A DNA stretch of 64,000 nucleotides from Alligator mississippiensis. Taxonomy: Eukaryota > Chordata > Crocodylia > Alligatoridae. The translations under genes were made by a program, and so were the position numbers. Positions 23,201-31,372 of the stretch are shown piece by piece (within the stretch, counting starts at the first letter, position 1; each line of letters begins with the position of its first letter). The notes beneath the pieces were generated by a model that saw only the letters and a program-made list of their open reading frames with translations, ran no database searches and was not told where the DNA came from. The stretch lies in assembly GCF_030867095.1 (NCBI RefSeq), contig NC_081829.1:66919181-66983180 (forward strand), given 5' to 3'.

Positions 23201-25678
23201 TTGCTTTGAGTCTAATTACTGCTGATATGTAATTAACAGGTATTACTTGCAAAACAATTCCAAGCTTATGACTATGGCTCTAAAGAAAAGAACATGGAGA
23301 AATACAATCAGGTAGGATGATATGCTTTGTGTTGGAAAATATTGAGGTCTTTGTAAAAAAAATAAAATAAAACAAGGAAACATAAGACAAAGGACAGAGA
23401 CCTACACTTATAGTAAGATAAAGGAAATATTCTTCAAGACAGTGTTTCATGGTACTTTACAAAAGAGGTGGCCAGCCACAGCACACATGCCACATGTGTG
23501 ACCTTGGGTGAGCAGTTGAGAGGCACCAGAGGACAGGCATGGGGTAGAGCACTCTGTGGAGCAGAGCTAAAGAAAGCATTCATGAGAGAAGAGATGTCAG
23601 CCATCACTGCCAAGAGACAATGCAATCCCTGGCCCTGCAGAAACAGTTTAAAACTTTTCTGGCCTTGCAGTCAGTACCAAATGCAGAACTTTGTATCCTC
23701 ACTGGCCGTGCAAAACTATGGCAGTTTTGTGGCCAGGAAATAATTAACCTGACTCTTGGTGCTGTCCCCTCCTGTCACTGCTCTGCTCTGCACAGCTACA
23801 GCCAAAGGCTAGAGCCCCTTAGCCTCCCCTCTAGGACCCCAGAGTAGAAACTATCACGTATGTTTGTGGGCTATGGGATGATCAGAGTGGCACTTGGAGA
23901 TCGAGTGAAAGGGAGAGGGGGCTAACTCATGGTACACCTCCCAAAAAGATGGACCACCACTACTTTGCAAGAGAAAAGTTAAACCACATATAAGGAGGCT
24001 GAACCCTGTGGTGAAAGAGGTAATTTAACATGGATGTGTCCAGTTGTAAAAGATCATTTAGATGTATACTTGACTGTTACAAGTAGGTGGATGTTTACTG
24101 TCAAATGATTCTTGGGTAAACCTGCTGGAGACTCCTCAAAAAAAGCAATCGCAAAGAAAGGAAGATTTAACATCTTACCTGTTCATAGCTGGTAGACTCT
24201 TGGTGGATTTTGTTGGAAAAGATAATTTAGAGAATGGTTCCAGGCGAAAGGGGGAGAGCCTCTGAATCAAGAGAAATGCATGAACCAAGTAAGTACAAAA
24301 CAAAACAGAAAGAGGAAAATAGATACTGAGACATTTGCCTGCCATTTTTCAATACAGGATAATGATCTTATATGCCAGTTTAGTTGGCATTGGCAAGTTC
24401 AATAGGCTTCCTGATGCTAGCTACTGAGTAAAGTAAAAATAATCTTTCAGTTAAAGCAAATCCTGAGAAATCCTCACATTCTAGGAGCTGCAAGAAAAGG
24501 TTCATGTGTGGTATTAACTTGCCAATATGCAGACAAACAGAAATACCTACAGGGGAGATCCTGGAATGATGCCTTTCTAAACGGCAAGTGTTAAATTCAT
24601 TTTGTAATTGTTTCCATTCCATTCTGAGGCTCCCATGGTAATGAGACTAACTAACTACTAAGATTTATGGGAAAATAAAGGGACTTGTCATTCAGTTTAA
24701 GAGTTGTGTTCAATGTAATTTCCAAACACAGAGTAGGACAATGGTCTTGGATTTCAGGTTTTTACCCTGAACTCTGGAAGACAAAGTTCTATGTCTGGAG
24801 CTGTCACAGAGTTCTTGTGTGCTGTGAAACAATCATTCATTTTGTCTGCTTCTGTGCCCACTGGTAAATCAGAAATAATTATGAGGATACTTTCTTAAAA
24901 GACTGTTGTATAGGTGAAGTCATGAAGGTTTTTGACTTGCTATGCTAATGTGTACCAAATAGAAACTTATTAAAAAAGAAGTGTGAAGTCATCTAAAAAG
25001 TCAGAATTTTTTTTAATACCAGTAAGCATGGAAGGGTCTGTCTGTCTTATTGGCACATGGATAATAATAAGTATATAGATGGTCTTTTACCCAATGCATC
25101 CCAGCCATATATAATCTGATTATCATTCTAAAGCACATGGAAATGACACGTGTGCTTTCATGCAAAATTTGTAACATGAACCAAGAACTTACAACTCTTT
25201 TATTGTGAACACTTCTAATCTTTTGACATTGATAGATTTTTATTTAAGGGCATTACCTCTAATTACTGGTACCAGGGAAGAATGAAAAAAAGAATTGAGC
25301 ACAGGTTTTAGCGCTACTTTTGTTGTTATTTTATTTTAGTGATTTGGAAGAGGAATAAACTTTTGTCACTTCACAATGTATTTGTTAAAAAATGGCAATG
25401 GCTTTCCTGATTGCCCTATTTTAATCTGTTCCCCTCTTTTCCAGACAACTCCTCCTGCATACAAAATAGAAAAACTGAAAATGCCAATTGCTGTTTGGAA
25501 TGGTGGACATGATTTGATTGCAGATCCAAAAGATACAGCCATGTTACTCCCTCAGTTTACTAATCTAGTTTTTCATGAGCATGTTCTTGAGTGGGACCAT
25601 TTAGATTTCATTTGGGGTCTTGATGCAACCAAGCGTATGTATGCAAAAATCATGGACCTGATGAAGAAGTATCCCTAA
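8135..25678 (+). CDS. acid lipase, LIPM-like (nine coding exons)
   Basis: Lysosomal/gastric-type acid lipase that hydrolyses neutral lipid esters; the family acts in lysosomes or is secreted, and LIPM-type members are epidermal in mammals. Joined exons 8135-8273, 10717-10831, 13818-14016, 16506-16615, 17286-17422, 19575-19715, 22445-22516, 23240-23311 and 25445-25678 give about 403 residues, the normal family length. Exon sizes 199, 110, 137, 72 and 72 equal those I recall for LIPA, and all junctions are AG/GT with matching phase. Visible motifs, counted from codon ATA at 8142: hydrophobic leader 1-15; VDPECFMNV then [10 protein letters not shown] (about 36-54); QHPL oxyanion loop (91-94); GHSQG with nucleophile Ser180; GGHD with Asp349; EWDHLDF with His378. 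Ser, Asp and His keep family spacing (29 residues from Asp to His). VDPExFMN and EKYNQ favour LIPM. Oddities: no ATG at the expected start, and Pro in the oxyanion loop. A LIPN/LIPK-like identity remains possible. Confidence 0.9.
8390..8545 (-). mobile_element. Penelope-like element, 3' tail
   Basis: Reverse complement shows the PLE 3' end: AGAAGAAGGG, CCCAAAAGCTTGCA, AAAGATATCACC, and then a GATTCCTTTTGCCTCTAGAC block also found at 33500-33525. Confidence 0.7.
8771..9453. mobile_element. DNA transposon / MITE (GGCCATGTGTAGA family), copy 2
   Basis: Bounded by GGCCATGTGTAGACAAAATG and, inverted, CATTTCATCTACACACACC. An inner hairpin (CTAAATTGAAGTG ... CACTTCAATTTAG) lies next to the right end. 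TAA flanks the left end and ATAA the right, which hints at a 3-bp TAA target duplication (PIF/Harbinger-like), but superfamily placement is unsure. Confidence 0.7.
9454..10716 (+). other. intron 2 sequence, nothing recognised
   Basis: AT-rich intron without repeat termini or conserved frames. Confidence 0.5.
10717..10831 (+). CDS. lipase coding exon 3
   Basis: Starts in phase 0 after CTTCCTGCAG and ends in phase 1 before GTAAGA. It encodes [20 protein letters not shown] followed by [12 protein letters not shown]. The join FMNV/TEII recreates the family N-glycosylation sequon (Asn-Val-Thr). Confidence 0.93.
10832..11762 (+). other. intron 3 sequence before the LTR
   Basis: No exon signal. 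10990-11280 is more GC-rich and may be a short old repeat, but I cannot define its ends. Confidence 0.45.
11763..13684. mobile_element. possible solo LTR (TGTAGCAGG ... CCTGCTACA), fossil, split by a hAT
   Basis: Ends are TGTAGCAGGATGGCC and, inverted, GCCAACCTGCTACA, a TG...CA pair with 13 of 14 matching terminal bases. Without the inserted hAT (12088-13609 plus one 8-bp duplication) it is about 390 bases, a usual solo-LTR size. TATATAG lies near 12012. No flanking target duplication was found, so the assignment is tentative. Confidence 0.4.
12088..13609. mobile_element. hAT non-autonomous element, long GC-rich version
   Basis: Starts TAGGCCTGTGGGAA and ends TTTGCACAGCCCTA, flanked by a perfect 8-bp duplication CTGCATAG (12080-12087 and 13610-13617). 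The ends have the family CAAATC/GATTCG block structure. The 1.1-kb GC-rich interior generates many long open frames on both strands that share no conserved domain. It sits inside the possible LTR at 11763-13684. Confidence 0.9.
13818..14016 (+). CDS. lipase coding exon 4
   Basis: 199 bases between TTTCCAG and GTACAC. It encodes [13 protein letters not shown], the conserved [20 protein letters not shown] and RGNTW, ending EFWRFS across the junction. The residue after the oxyanion-loop His is Pro (CCT, 13847-13849), where most relatives have Gly. Confidence 0.95.
14017..14600 (+). other. intron 4 sequence, nothing recognised
   Basis: Unique-looking intron with a purine-rich stretch (14130-14350). 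No gene or repeat termini. Confidence 0.4.
14600..15710. repeat. large palindrome with a hAT at its centre
   Basis: About 100 bases at 14603-14705 (TATTTGCTGGAAGCAGCAG ... TGACAAAATCACTGATCAG) recur inverted at 15603-15700 with few differences. The two arms lie immediately outside the hAT target duplication, so before that insertion they met at the self-complementary octamer CTGATCAG. Confidence 0.8.
14706..15602. mobile_element. hAT non-autonomous element (GAAATTGAAATGAAAC type)
   Basis: TAGGACTGTGTGGAATTTCG start and inverted AAATTTTGTACAGCCCTA end, with 8-bp duplication CTGATCAG / CTGATGAG. The terminal inverted repeats run about 120 bases (ATTGAAATGAAACAAAA blocks). The interior is a run of inverted copies of a CCTCCTCTCATCTG...GCAGATC unit of roughly 60-75 bases. 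Confidence 0.85.
15703..16420. mobile_element. second, related element fragment in the nest
   Basis: Opens abruptly in the same interior units (AGCACTGGTCCCAGG, CCTCCTCTCATCTGGGG) and then continues into a GAAAC-rich terminal part (16250-16400) ending GGTGTTTCGCATCAGTCC. The left terminus is missing. Part of it (ATTATAGCCTGTGGGCGAAATG) resembles 43083-43150. Confidence 0.6.
16506..16615 (+). CDS. lipase coding exon 5 (catalytic Ser)
   Basis: 110 bases, CCCTGTAG acceptor and ATAG/GTATG donor. It encodes [20 protein letters not shown] and then [11 protein letters not shown], the nucleophile elbow GHSQG. Confidence 0.96.
16616..17285 (+). other. intron 5, nothing recognised
   Basis: AT-rich intron with no repeat termini or frames of note. 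Confidence 0.5.
17286..17422 (+). CDS. lipase coding exon 6
   Basis: 137 bases, TTCTCAG acceptor and CAAG/GTATG donor. It encodes [20 protein letters not shown], then [18 protein letters not shown]. This exon is also present, in part, in the unit 2 pseudogene. Confidence 0.95.
17423..18094 (+). other. intron 6, first part
   Basis: 17600-17870 aligns with 35210-35450 in unit 2 (for example TTTGGAGCC, AACTTCAGAAGGATCTGTCTG). No gene signal. Confidence 0.6.
18095..18996. mobile_element. fold-back hAT element with long inverted arms
   Basis: CAAGGGTCGGCAACCCC start and GCCTACCCCTG end with 8-bp duplication ATCCAAGG / ATCTAAGG (18087-18094, 18997-19004), typical of hAT. The two halves are inverted copies about a centre near 18475: GTGGTGGGGGAGGGGCC (18363) against GGCCCCTCCCCCACCAC (18570), and GCAGCTGTTTGTAGCC against GGCTGCAAACAGCTGC. 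Similar open frames therefore appear on both strands. They are not genes. Confidence 0.9.
19005..19574 (+). other. intron 6, second part, nothing recognised
   Basis: AT-rich intron flank before exon 7. Confidence 0.5.
19575..19715 (+). CDS. lipase coding exon 7 (lid region)
   Basis: 141 bases, two codons shorter than the 147 usual in LIPA. It encodes [14 protein letters not shown] through NIPNLNM. The two lid-region Cys are closer together (CTSLSKFC) than the usual C-x8-C spacing, so the length difference falls in that loop. Confidence 0.9.
19716..21511 (+). other. intron 7, first part
   Basis: No exon or clear repeat termini. A C/T-rich stretch of CCCCTGTGCCTGT-like units lies at 20760-20905, and (CAAA)n at 21226-21244. 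20040-20700 may be an old repeat that I could not classify. Confidence 0.4.
21520..22305. mobile_element. hAT non-autonomous element, 0.8-kb subfamily, copy B
   Basis: TAGGGCTGTGCGAAGC start and GTACACCCCTA end. Duplication TAAGGTAC / ATAGGTAC (6 of 8 identical). The interior has the subfamily hallmarks: GTACCAGGTG, GACTGGTGCCTCCTGGGTCTGG and paired CCAGAAGTGGA / CACTTCTGG words. Confidence 0.85.
22445..22516 (+). CDS. lipase coding exon 8
   Basis: 72 bases, CTTTTAG acceptor and CGTCAG/GTATT donor. It encodes [20 protein letters not shown] then HWRQ, strongly conserved in the family. Confidence 0.95.
22785..23190 (-). mobile_element. old CR1/L3-like LINE fragment
   Basis: The minus strand reads like the region after the RT of CR1/L3 elements (CATAAGGGGCAGGAAAAG, GGTTTTACAAGTTAATTAG, AGTCATCTGCCTCAACA in plus). 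Weak, highly diverged match by eye, in intron 8. Confidence 0.4.
23240..23311 (+). CDS. lipase coding exon 9
   Basis: 72 bases, TTAACAG acceptor and AATCAG/GTAGG donor. It encodes [14 protein letters not shown] then [10 protein letters not shown]. The EKYNQ ending resembles LIPM (EKCNQ) more than LIPA. Confidence 0.95.
23463..23962. mobile_element. hAT MITE, 500 bp
   Basis: AAGAGGTGGCCAGCC start and inverted ATGGACCACCACTA end. 8-bp duplication CTTTACAA / CTTTGCAA (23455-23462, 23963-23970). Confidence 0.8.
23971..25444 (+). other. intron 9, after the MITE
   Basis: AT-rich intron. 23990-24180 aligns with unit 2 around 46400 and 47961-48110, which frames the CR1 insertion there. No gene signal. 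Confidence 0.6.
25445..25678 (+). CDS. lipase terminal coding exon 10 (catalytic Asp and His)
   Basis: TTTTCCAG acceptor and TAA stop at 25676-25678. It encodes [18 protein letters not shown] and [20 protein letters not shown], ending MDLMKKYP. Asp of GGHD and His of WDHLD complete the triad. No canonical AATAAA is obvious in the next 350 bases. Confidence 0.96.
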   Translation, partial: TTPPAYKIEKLKMPIAVWNGGHDLIADPKDTAMLLPQFTNLVFHEHVLEWDHLDFIWGLDATKRMYAKIMDLMKKYP

Positions 25679-26024
25679 AACCATGTGACAAGGCTTGAAA
25701 GCAAAGATTAGACCTACTGGGTCCTATCTGTTTTCTGTTAGCAATAGAGATGACTTTCTGATTTTTCTTTCTTTTCTTGTAATAATTTTTTTTTTAAAGA
25801 TCAGTACTTGGAATTTCTGTGATTTGTTTCTATTTTTTATGCCTATGTCACTATCTTCCTGGTGCATTTAAGTTACTAGGGCATCTCCTTGTAAGGTGAT
25901 GTCTGTAGCAAATCCTTGTAACACTATAAAAACAGCTACATGCATTATCTGTATAATGCTGTACAGGATCATTTAATTCAGAATGTATTAATTTCTGCAG
26001 TTCAGTCTGTCACTGGGTTGATAG
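25679..26024 (+). other. 3' UTR / 3' flank of the lipase gene
   Basis: Aligns with 48562-48850 in unit 2, so the transcribed 3' end was duplicated too. No AATAAA is evident; CTATAAAAAC near 25925 aligns with ATTAAAG in unit 2. Confidence 0.5.
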
Positions 26025-26824
26025 CAGGGCTGTGCGAAGCTTTGGTCCCTGATTCAATTCAGTGAAGATTTGACCCAATTCAGTGCCTGAGTCTCCAAAT
26101 CCAAATTGAATCAGTAGACCATTTAATTTCTGAATCAATTTGGAAGCCTCCAATCAATTCGGAGAGATTCAGTGATTTGGCCATAGACACAGCTTTAAAT
26201 TTTTTTTCTACATACCCTGAGGTACAAAGCTGCTCATAAACGCTGTGATGGTGGGGCAGATGGAGCGTCTCACAGGAACAGGGGAATTCCCCAGTGTACT
26301 CGGCAGCAAACCCAGAAGTAGACCAGAACCACTTCTGGTCCACTTCCAGGTCTGCCGGGGAACATGCAAGGGAGCCCCCACTTCCCTGGCTGGGCAACTG
26401 GTGCCTCCTGGGTCTGGGAGTGCACCTGGGGTTCCACCGTGGCCGATTGATGAGCTGGGAAGGTATAGGAAGGCCCCCCCGTGCTCTCAGCAACAGATGT
26501 GGAAGTGGACCAGAAGTACTTCCAGTCCACTTCTGGGTTCACCATCAAGCATGTGGGCCCCTCCCGCCCACACTCCTGTGGGATGCTCCATCCGCCCCAC
26601 CATCACAGCATTCATGAGCCACACCTGGTACCTCGAGGTATGCAGAAAAAACATTTCAAGCTGTGTCTATGGCCAAATCGCTGATTCTCCAAATCAGCAT
26701 TAAATCTTCAGATTCAGATTCAGCCGAATCAAATCAGGGACAGTGATCTGAATAAGCAAATTGAATCACTGTCCCCAATTCAGGCTGAATCTGAATTGAA
26801 CATGGCCCATTGCGTGCACCCCTA
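26025..26824. mobile_element. hAT non-autonomous element, 0.8-kb subfamily, copy C
   Basis: CAGGGCTGTGCGAAGC start and GTGCACCCCTA end. Duplication GTTGATAG / GTTAATTG (6 of 8). Unit 2 has no element at the aligned place (49872-49890), so it arrived after the duplication. Confidence 0.85.
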
Positions 26825-26832
26825 GTTAATTG

Positions 26833-27864
26833 CATTTTAACAGCATTGCTCTCAACCTAGCCAGCAGCATTACTTTTACTGCTTTGCTTTTGAAGATCAT
26901 GCTTTTGAACTGACTTTTAAAGAGACTGCCAGGGTTGAGAGGCTAGGTAATTAATGCTGATGCTTGAAAGTGGCTCCATTTGTGGCCTCAAGGAATTCTG
27001 TCAGTCTATTATCCTCAGCTTTCCTATTTGCAAAATTGGTATTATAATATCTATATCATGGAAATATAGCTAACGTTTGTGAAGCTAATTCATCTTGAGA
27101 GAAATCTTTTGGATTTCCATGTATTTATTATATTTCACAACCAGTTTGCATTGTTTTAGGAGACATATTAACATTCATATACCTTATTGTCACAAGCACC
27201 TGTGATGTAAAAATACTCAGCAGTGGACACCAACTAAGCACTAGTTCAGTACAAGGCCTAAAAAACAACCCAAAATGCATTCCTATAATCAGTAACACTG
27301 CTATACTCTTTTGTGCTCAGAAATGAAGTACATGGCTCTGACTTTCCCTATAATGGTGTCATTTCCCCTTTTCTTCACCTTGATGGTTCTTTTAGAGAGT
27401 TTATGACACTGAAGAACTACCTCTGGCTCTCTACAGGCCTCCTCTCTGAAAAATGTTTTGTGATTAAGATCATGTGGGGTTCACATGGGATTTTAATGTA
27501 ACAAATTTTGGGTATATATTCTCAATAATACCTTGCTTGTATTTCCCATACTTTATTACCATTAGTAATTTAGGCCTAATAAATACAGCATCATAGAATG
27601 ACCTATTGGTGTCCCAGATTTACTGTCAGCCTAATATCAGAATGGCTAGATTTTTCTATTGTATATTCCCTAGTTTGGATCTTGTGTCAAATTTTCCATT
27701 TCACTCTCCAAGACCAGTAGCTTTGATTCCTGTTGTGTTTTCCCACTCTTACCTAATTTTCCAGAATTTCTCTTAAGTGAGCATCAAACATATTGAACAC
27801 ATAAAGAAGTGTTTTGCTCTGATCCTCTGTCACATTAGGCATGTCAACATGAAACACTATACTG
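26833..27864 (+). other. 3' flank of unit 1, duplicated sequence
   Basis: Aligns almost continuously with 49930-50023 plus 51826-52680 in unit 2. No coding signal. Confidence 0.7.
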
Positions 27865-28131
27865 CTGGTGGCTGTGTGGCAGAGTTTCTGCCTACTATGT
27901 GTGAGATTTGAGATCAAGTCCCAGCTGGGATGAATTGAGGTGAATGAAGTGACAGGGAGAAATTCTTGTTAGGGGTCTTTAAAAGGAGGCTTGATAACTA
28001 CCTAGCTGGGGTCATTTGAGCTAAAACTTAGTAGGGTTTATAAGACCCCTGTATTCATTCCTATCTGGAGCAGGGGGTTGGAATAGATGATCTGCTCAGC
28101 TCCCATCAGACCCTACTTCTATGAAACTATG
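27865..28131 (+). mobile_element. tRNA-headed SINE with CR1-like 3' tail
   Basis: An A-box-like TGGCTGTGTGGC (27869-27880) and a B-box-like GAGATCAAGTCCC (27910-27922) are followed by a body ending like CR1 (GGAATAGATGATCTGCTCAG, then CCTACTTCTATGAAAC). Absent from unit 2. This is the architecture of CR1-mobilised reptile SINEs. Diverged from any tRNA by eye. Confidence 0.6.
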
Positions 28132-28575
28132 CTCAGTAGACTCATTTCCTGGGCAGTGAAGTGTCACCATTGACACATGCACAGCAATTAGGGTGCAGTA
28201 GACTAATTTACTGTACTACAGGATAATCCCATCAAATACAATGTTATGCCTTCTTTTTTGATTCTACTTTATCTGCATTGCTCAGTAGTTATAATAGGCC
28301 ATAATACATCCAAAATCCCTCCTTCAGATGGAAAGTCTTATTTTAGTTCATTTGTGTTAAATTCAGTCCATCCATCTCCCTTGCCTGTTATACAAATAGA
28401 TGGCATATTTTGGAAGGAGGGATACAGAAGAATTCTGCTCTGCCACGGCAATCTTCATTCAGTGCAGGATTCTCTTTGAACCTTTTGCCAATGGCAGAAT
28501 TTGGAGCTGACCAAATGTAGCTATACACATTTTTGGCACAGATCTGATTCTACCCAGCTAAAATCTATAAGGCTT
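28132..28575 (+). other. 3' flank of unit 1, duplicated sequence
   Basis: 28235-28570 aligns with 52735-53090 of unit 2 (ATGCCTTCTTTTT, GTAGTTATAATAGGCCATAAT). Confidence 0.7.
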
Positions 28576-30636
28576 TGTAACAGGGGACCCAAACTCTGTT
28601 ACTTGGACACAAGGAAAGGAGAGGAAGACTCAGTCAGAGACCCCAGAGCCTGTGCCAAAGCAGGCTAGAGAGAAGGGGGGAGATCAAACAGACAGGATCC
28701 AGAAGAGGACTGGGACAATATGTGAGAGGGGCATGTGGGATTAAAGCAGCAGGAACATGCAAAGAGGATCTACACCAGGGAGCCCAGAGACTCCTGTCAC
28801 TTTAAGAAGACAGAGCAGCAGAAAGGCAGCTTGACAATTAAGGGAGTGAGAACCCAGTGCATGGCTGGGGCAAAGGGAAGGGTCAGGGGAGAAAGAAGGA
28901 ATGCGGTGGCAGAGGGTGGTGCTCCTGGGCCCATAAACCCAGTTCCAAAGCCAGAGCGGGCAGTCAGACCCTGCAGGCTCAAAGAAAAGGAGCTCCCTCA
29001 GAGAAGTGGACTGCAGGAAGCAGTCTAGGGCAATGAGCCTGCTCATAGGAATGAGAACAGGTCTAGCCCAGGGAAGTTACCGTTTGTGAGAGGTGAGCTT
29101 TGCATGTCTTCTAGTTCTACTATTATATGTTTAATTTTTCTTGTTCTATAACTGGAGGAACAGGTGTGGCTATGAGCGGGGGCTGGGGGCAACAAGAGTG
29201 CTATAGGGGAACCCAGAAAAGAGACCAGCCAGGGTCGGGGATCAAGTAAGCAGTGTGGAGCTGAAGCTCAAATGCTATAGAGGGAGGCAGAGCTGAGAGT
29301 TGCCGTGCCCTGAGCCTGAAACTCCTAGGAGGATGGGGCTGAGCCAAGAGTAGCTTTGCCCTTGGCAGAGATGCCAGAGGGGCTGAAACAGGACAAGACA
29401 GGGCCAGAGGGGCCTGAAGACTAAAGAGACAGTGGAGGGTGAGACTGGAATGGCCAGGCCAGAGACAGTGGGCCTAGACTGCCTGTCAACAGCCAGAGCA
29501 ACCATGAGGCTGAAGCTACTGGGGGGGATCAGAAAGGTGGAAATGAAGAAACACCTACAAGGCATGGGAGTGGCTTTAGGGGTGGAAGCATGCCATGAAT
29601 TTAGCCCTCACGTCATATAAGACATGAGAAATAGATGCTGAGATAGAGCGAGAGAACACCTAGTAGGGCTGTGTGAAGTTTCGGTCCCCAATTCGATTTG
29701 GTGGAGATTCGGCCCGATTTGGTGCCTGAATCTCCGAATCCAAATCGAATCAGAGGACCCTTCAATCTCTCCAAATTGAATTGGAACCCTCCAAACCAAT
29801 TCAGAGAGATTCAGAAAGATTCAGTGATTCGCACATAGACACAGCTTTAAATGTTTTTTCTACATACCTGTAGGTACCAGGTGGCTTGTGAATGCTGTGA
29901 TGCTGGGGCACATGGAGTGTCCCACAGAAGTGTGGGGAGCTCCCCAGCGTGCTCAGCATCAGATCCGGAAATAGACCAGAACCACTTCTGGTCCACTTCC
30001 AGGTTTACTGGGGACAGCGTGGGGGGGGCCACCCCATGCCCCCCACCTCAGTGACTGCTGCCTCCTTGGTCTGGGGGGGCACCTGGGGTCCCCCATGTGG
30101 CCAATTGCTGAGCCAGAGAGGTGCAGGGGGGGGACCTGCATGCTCCCTGGCAGACCTGGAAGTGAACTGACAGTACTTCCAGTCCACTTCTGGGTTCGCT
30201 GCTGAGCACATGGGGAGCCCTCCTGAGCTCCTGTGGTATGCTCCATCTGCCCCAGCATCGCAGCATTTATGAGCCATACCCAGTACATTGAGGCATGTAG
30301 AAAAAACATTTAAAGCTGTGTCTATGTCCGAATCACTGATTCTCCAAATCAGCACTGAATCTTCAGATTTGGATTCATCTGATTTGAATAGGGGACAGTG
30401 ATCCAAATCAACAAATTGAATCACTGTCCCCGATTTGGTCCAAATACAAATCAAATAGGGCCTGTTTCGCACACCCCTAACACCTAGGCTAACCAGCCTC
30501 CAAGTGCAGCCTTCCCCCATTACTGTCAACAAGGCATTGTTGCTTGTGAGACTGGGAAGCAGAAGCAAGGGTCTGACAGGATCAGAGTGGCCACTTGGGG
30601 GCACCATGGCAGCCCTCAGGCACCAATCCTGTCACA
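28576..30636 (+). mobile_element. LTR element or solo LTR, fossil, split by a hAT
   Basis: Starts TGTAACAGGGGACCC and ends ATCCTGTCACA (TG...CA with inverted TGTRACAGG). Without the nested hAT (29664-30479) it is about 1.24 kb, purine-rich, with no recognisable coding domain. The empty site is in unit 2 around 53090. The flanking duplication has decayed beyond recognition. Confidence 0.55.
29664..30479. mobile_element. hAT non-autonomous element, 0.8-kb subfamily, copy D
   Basis: TAGGGCTGTGTGAAG start and TTCGCACACCCCTA end with a perfect 8-bp duplication ACACCTAG (29656-29663, 30480-30487). Nested in the LTR element. Confidence 0.92.
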
Positions 30637-30719
30637 AGTTCCCATTCTCTTCCTGTACAAGCAGAACACAAGAAAAAAAGATTTTCCTCTTTACAATTAG
30701 GTTGGAAGGATTTGATTTT

Positions 30720-31240
30720 AGCTTATCTATTTTCCTCTCTACTGAAAAAAGAACCAAAGGGACAACATTAAGAGTTCCATCAGAATTCCATGCACAGCAA
30801 TGTGTTGGGAGCTTCAGCTATTTTCTCCCAAGGAGGGCAGTGGGGAAAATACATCTTTGTCCTCCACAGGAAATGAGACAGTCCCTAGAAAATCTGTCCC
30901 TGGCCTCCAAACAACTCCCTACTTTCCTCAACTCAGCGTCAGAAGCAAACTCCCCACTGCCCAACAGACATCAAGTGGAATGCAGCCATGCCTTAGCATG
31001 AAATGCTTAACTGGTCAGCATACCTCCACTGCCACTACAATCAACACCCCCATAACAAAACCATCAGTGTCCATGGTTCCTACCCATATCTTTCCCAAAA
31101 TGTGAAATACCTGATCCAATGTATCAAATGTCCTCCTGGCCACTAGGTAGGTGAAACGAAACAGCGAGTACACACCAGAATTAAATGTCACAGAAAAATA
31201 CACAACGGACAAGGACATTATTACGATCAAATTTATCACT
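30720..31240 (+). mobile_element. Penelope-like element, RT end and GIY-YIG region, unit 1 copy
   Basis: Translations show the PLE linker (SVRSKLPTAQQTSSGMQPC, then TGQHTSTATTIN) followed by a decayed GIY-YIG endonuclease segment (IPDPMYQMS, where intact copies read IYLIQCTKC). The same copy is at 53220-53515 plus 55975-56570, so it predates the duplication. Here its end is cut by the hAT at 31241. Confidence 0.8.
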
Positions 31241-31332
31241 CAGGATCCCGGTTTTCTCTGTTTAAAAATCCAAAATTCTCTAATTAAACCCTGCACACTC
31301 TGTGTTTTTCTGTGTTTAAAATGAAACACCAC

Positions 31333-31372
<40 letters not shown>

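Larger units (their letters stand above)
5150..31240 (+). repeat. tandem duplication unit 1 (intact lipase gene)
   Basis: Introns and 3' flank align with unit 2 far beyond the exons. Examples: 17640-17850 with 35220-35440; 23990-24170 with 46400-46437 plus 47961-48110; 25850-26020 with 48700-48850; 26890-27600 with 49930-50023 plus 51826-52450; 28235-28570 with 52735-53090; 30640-31240 with 53095-53515 plus 55975-56120. The 5' part (5160-5700, 6180-6600) aligns with 56570-57000 and 63040-63360, which is unit 3. I judged divergence by eye as roughly 10-20 percent. Confidence 0.85.
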
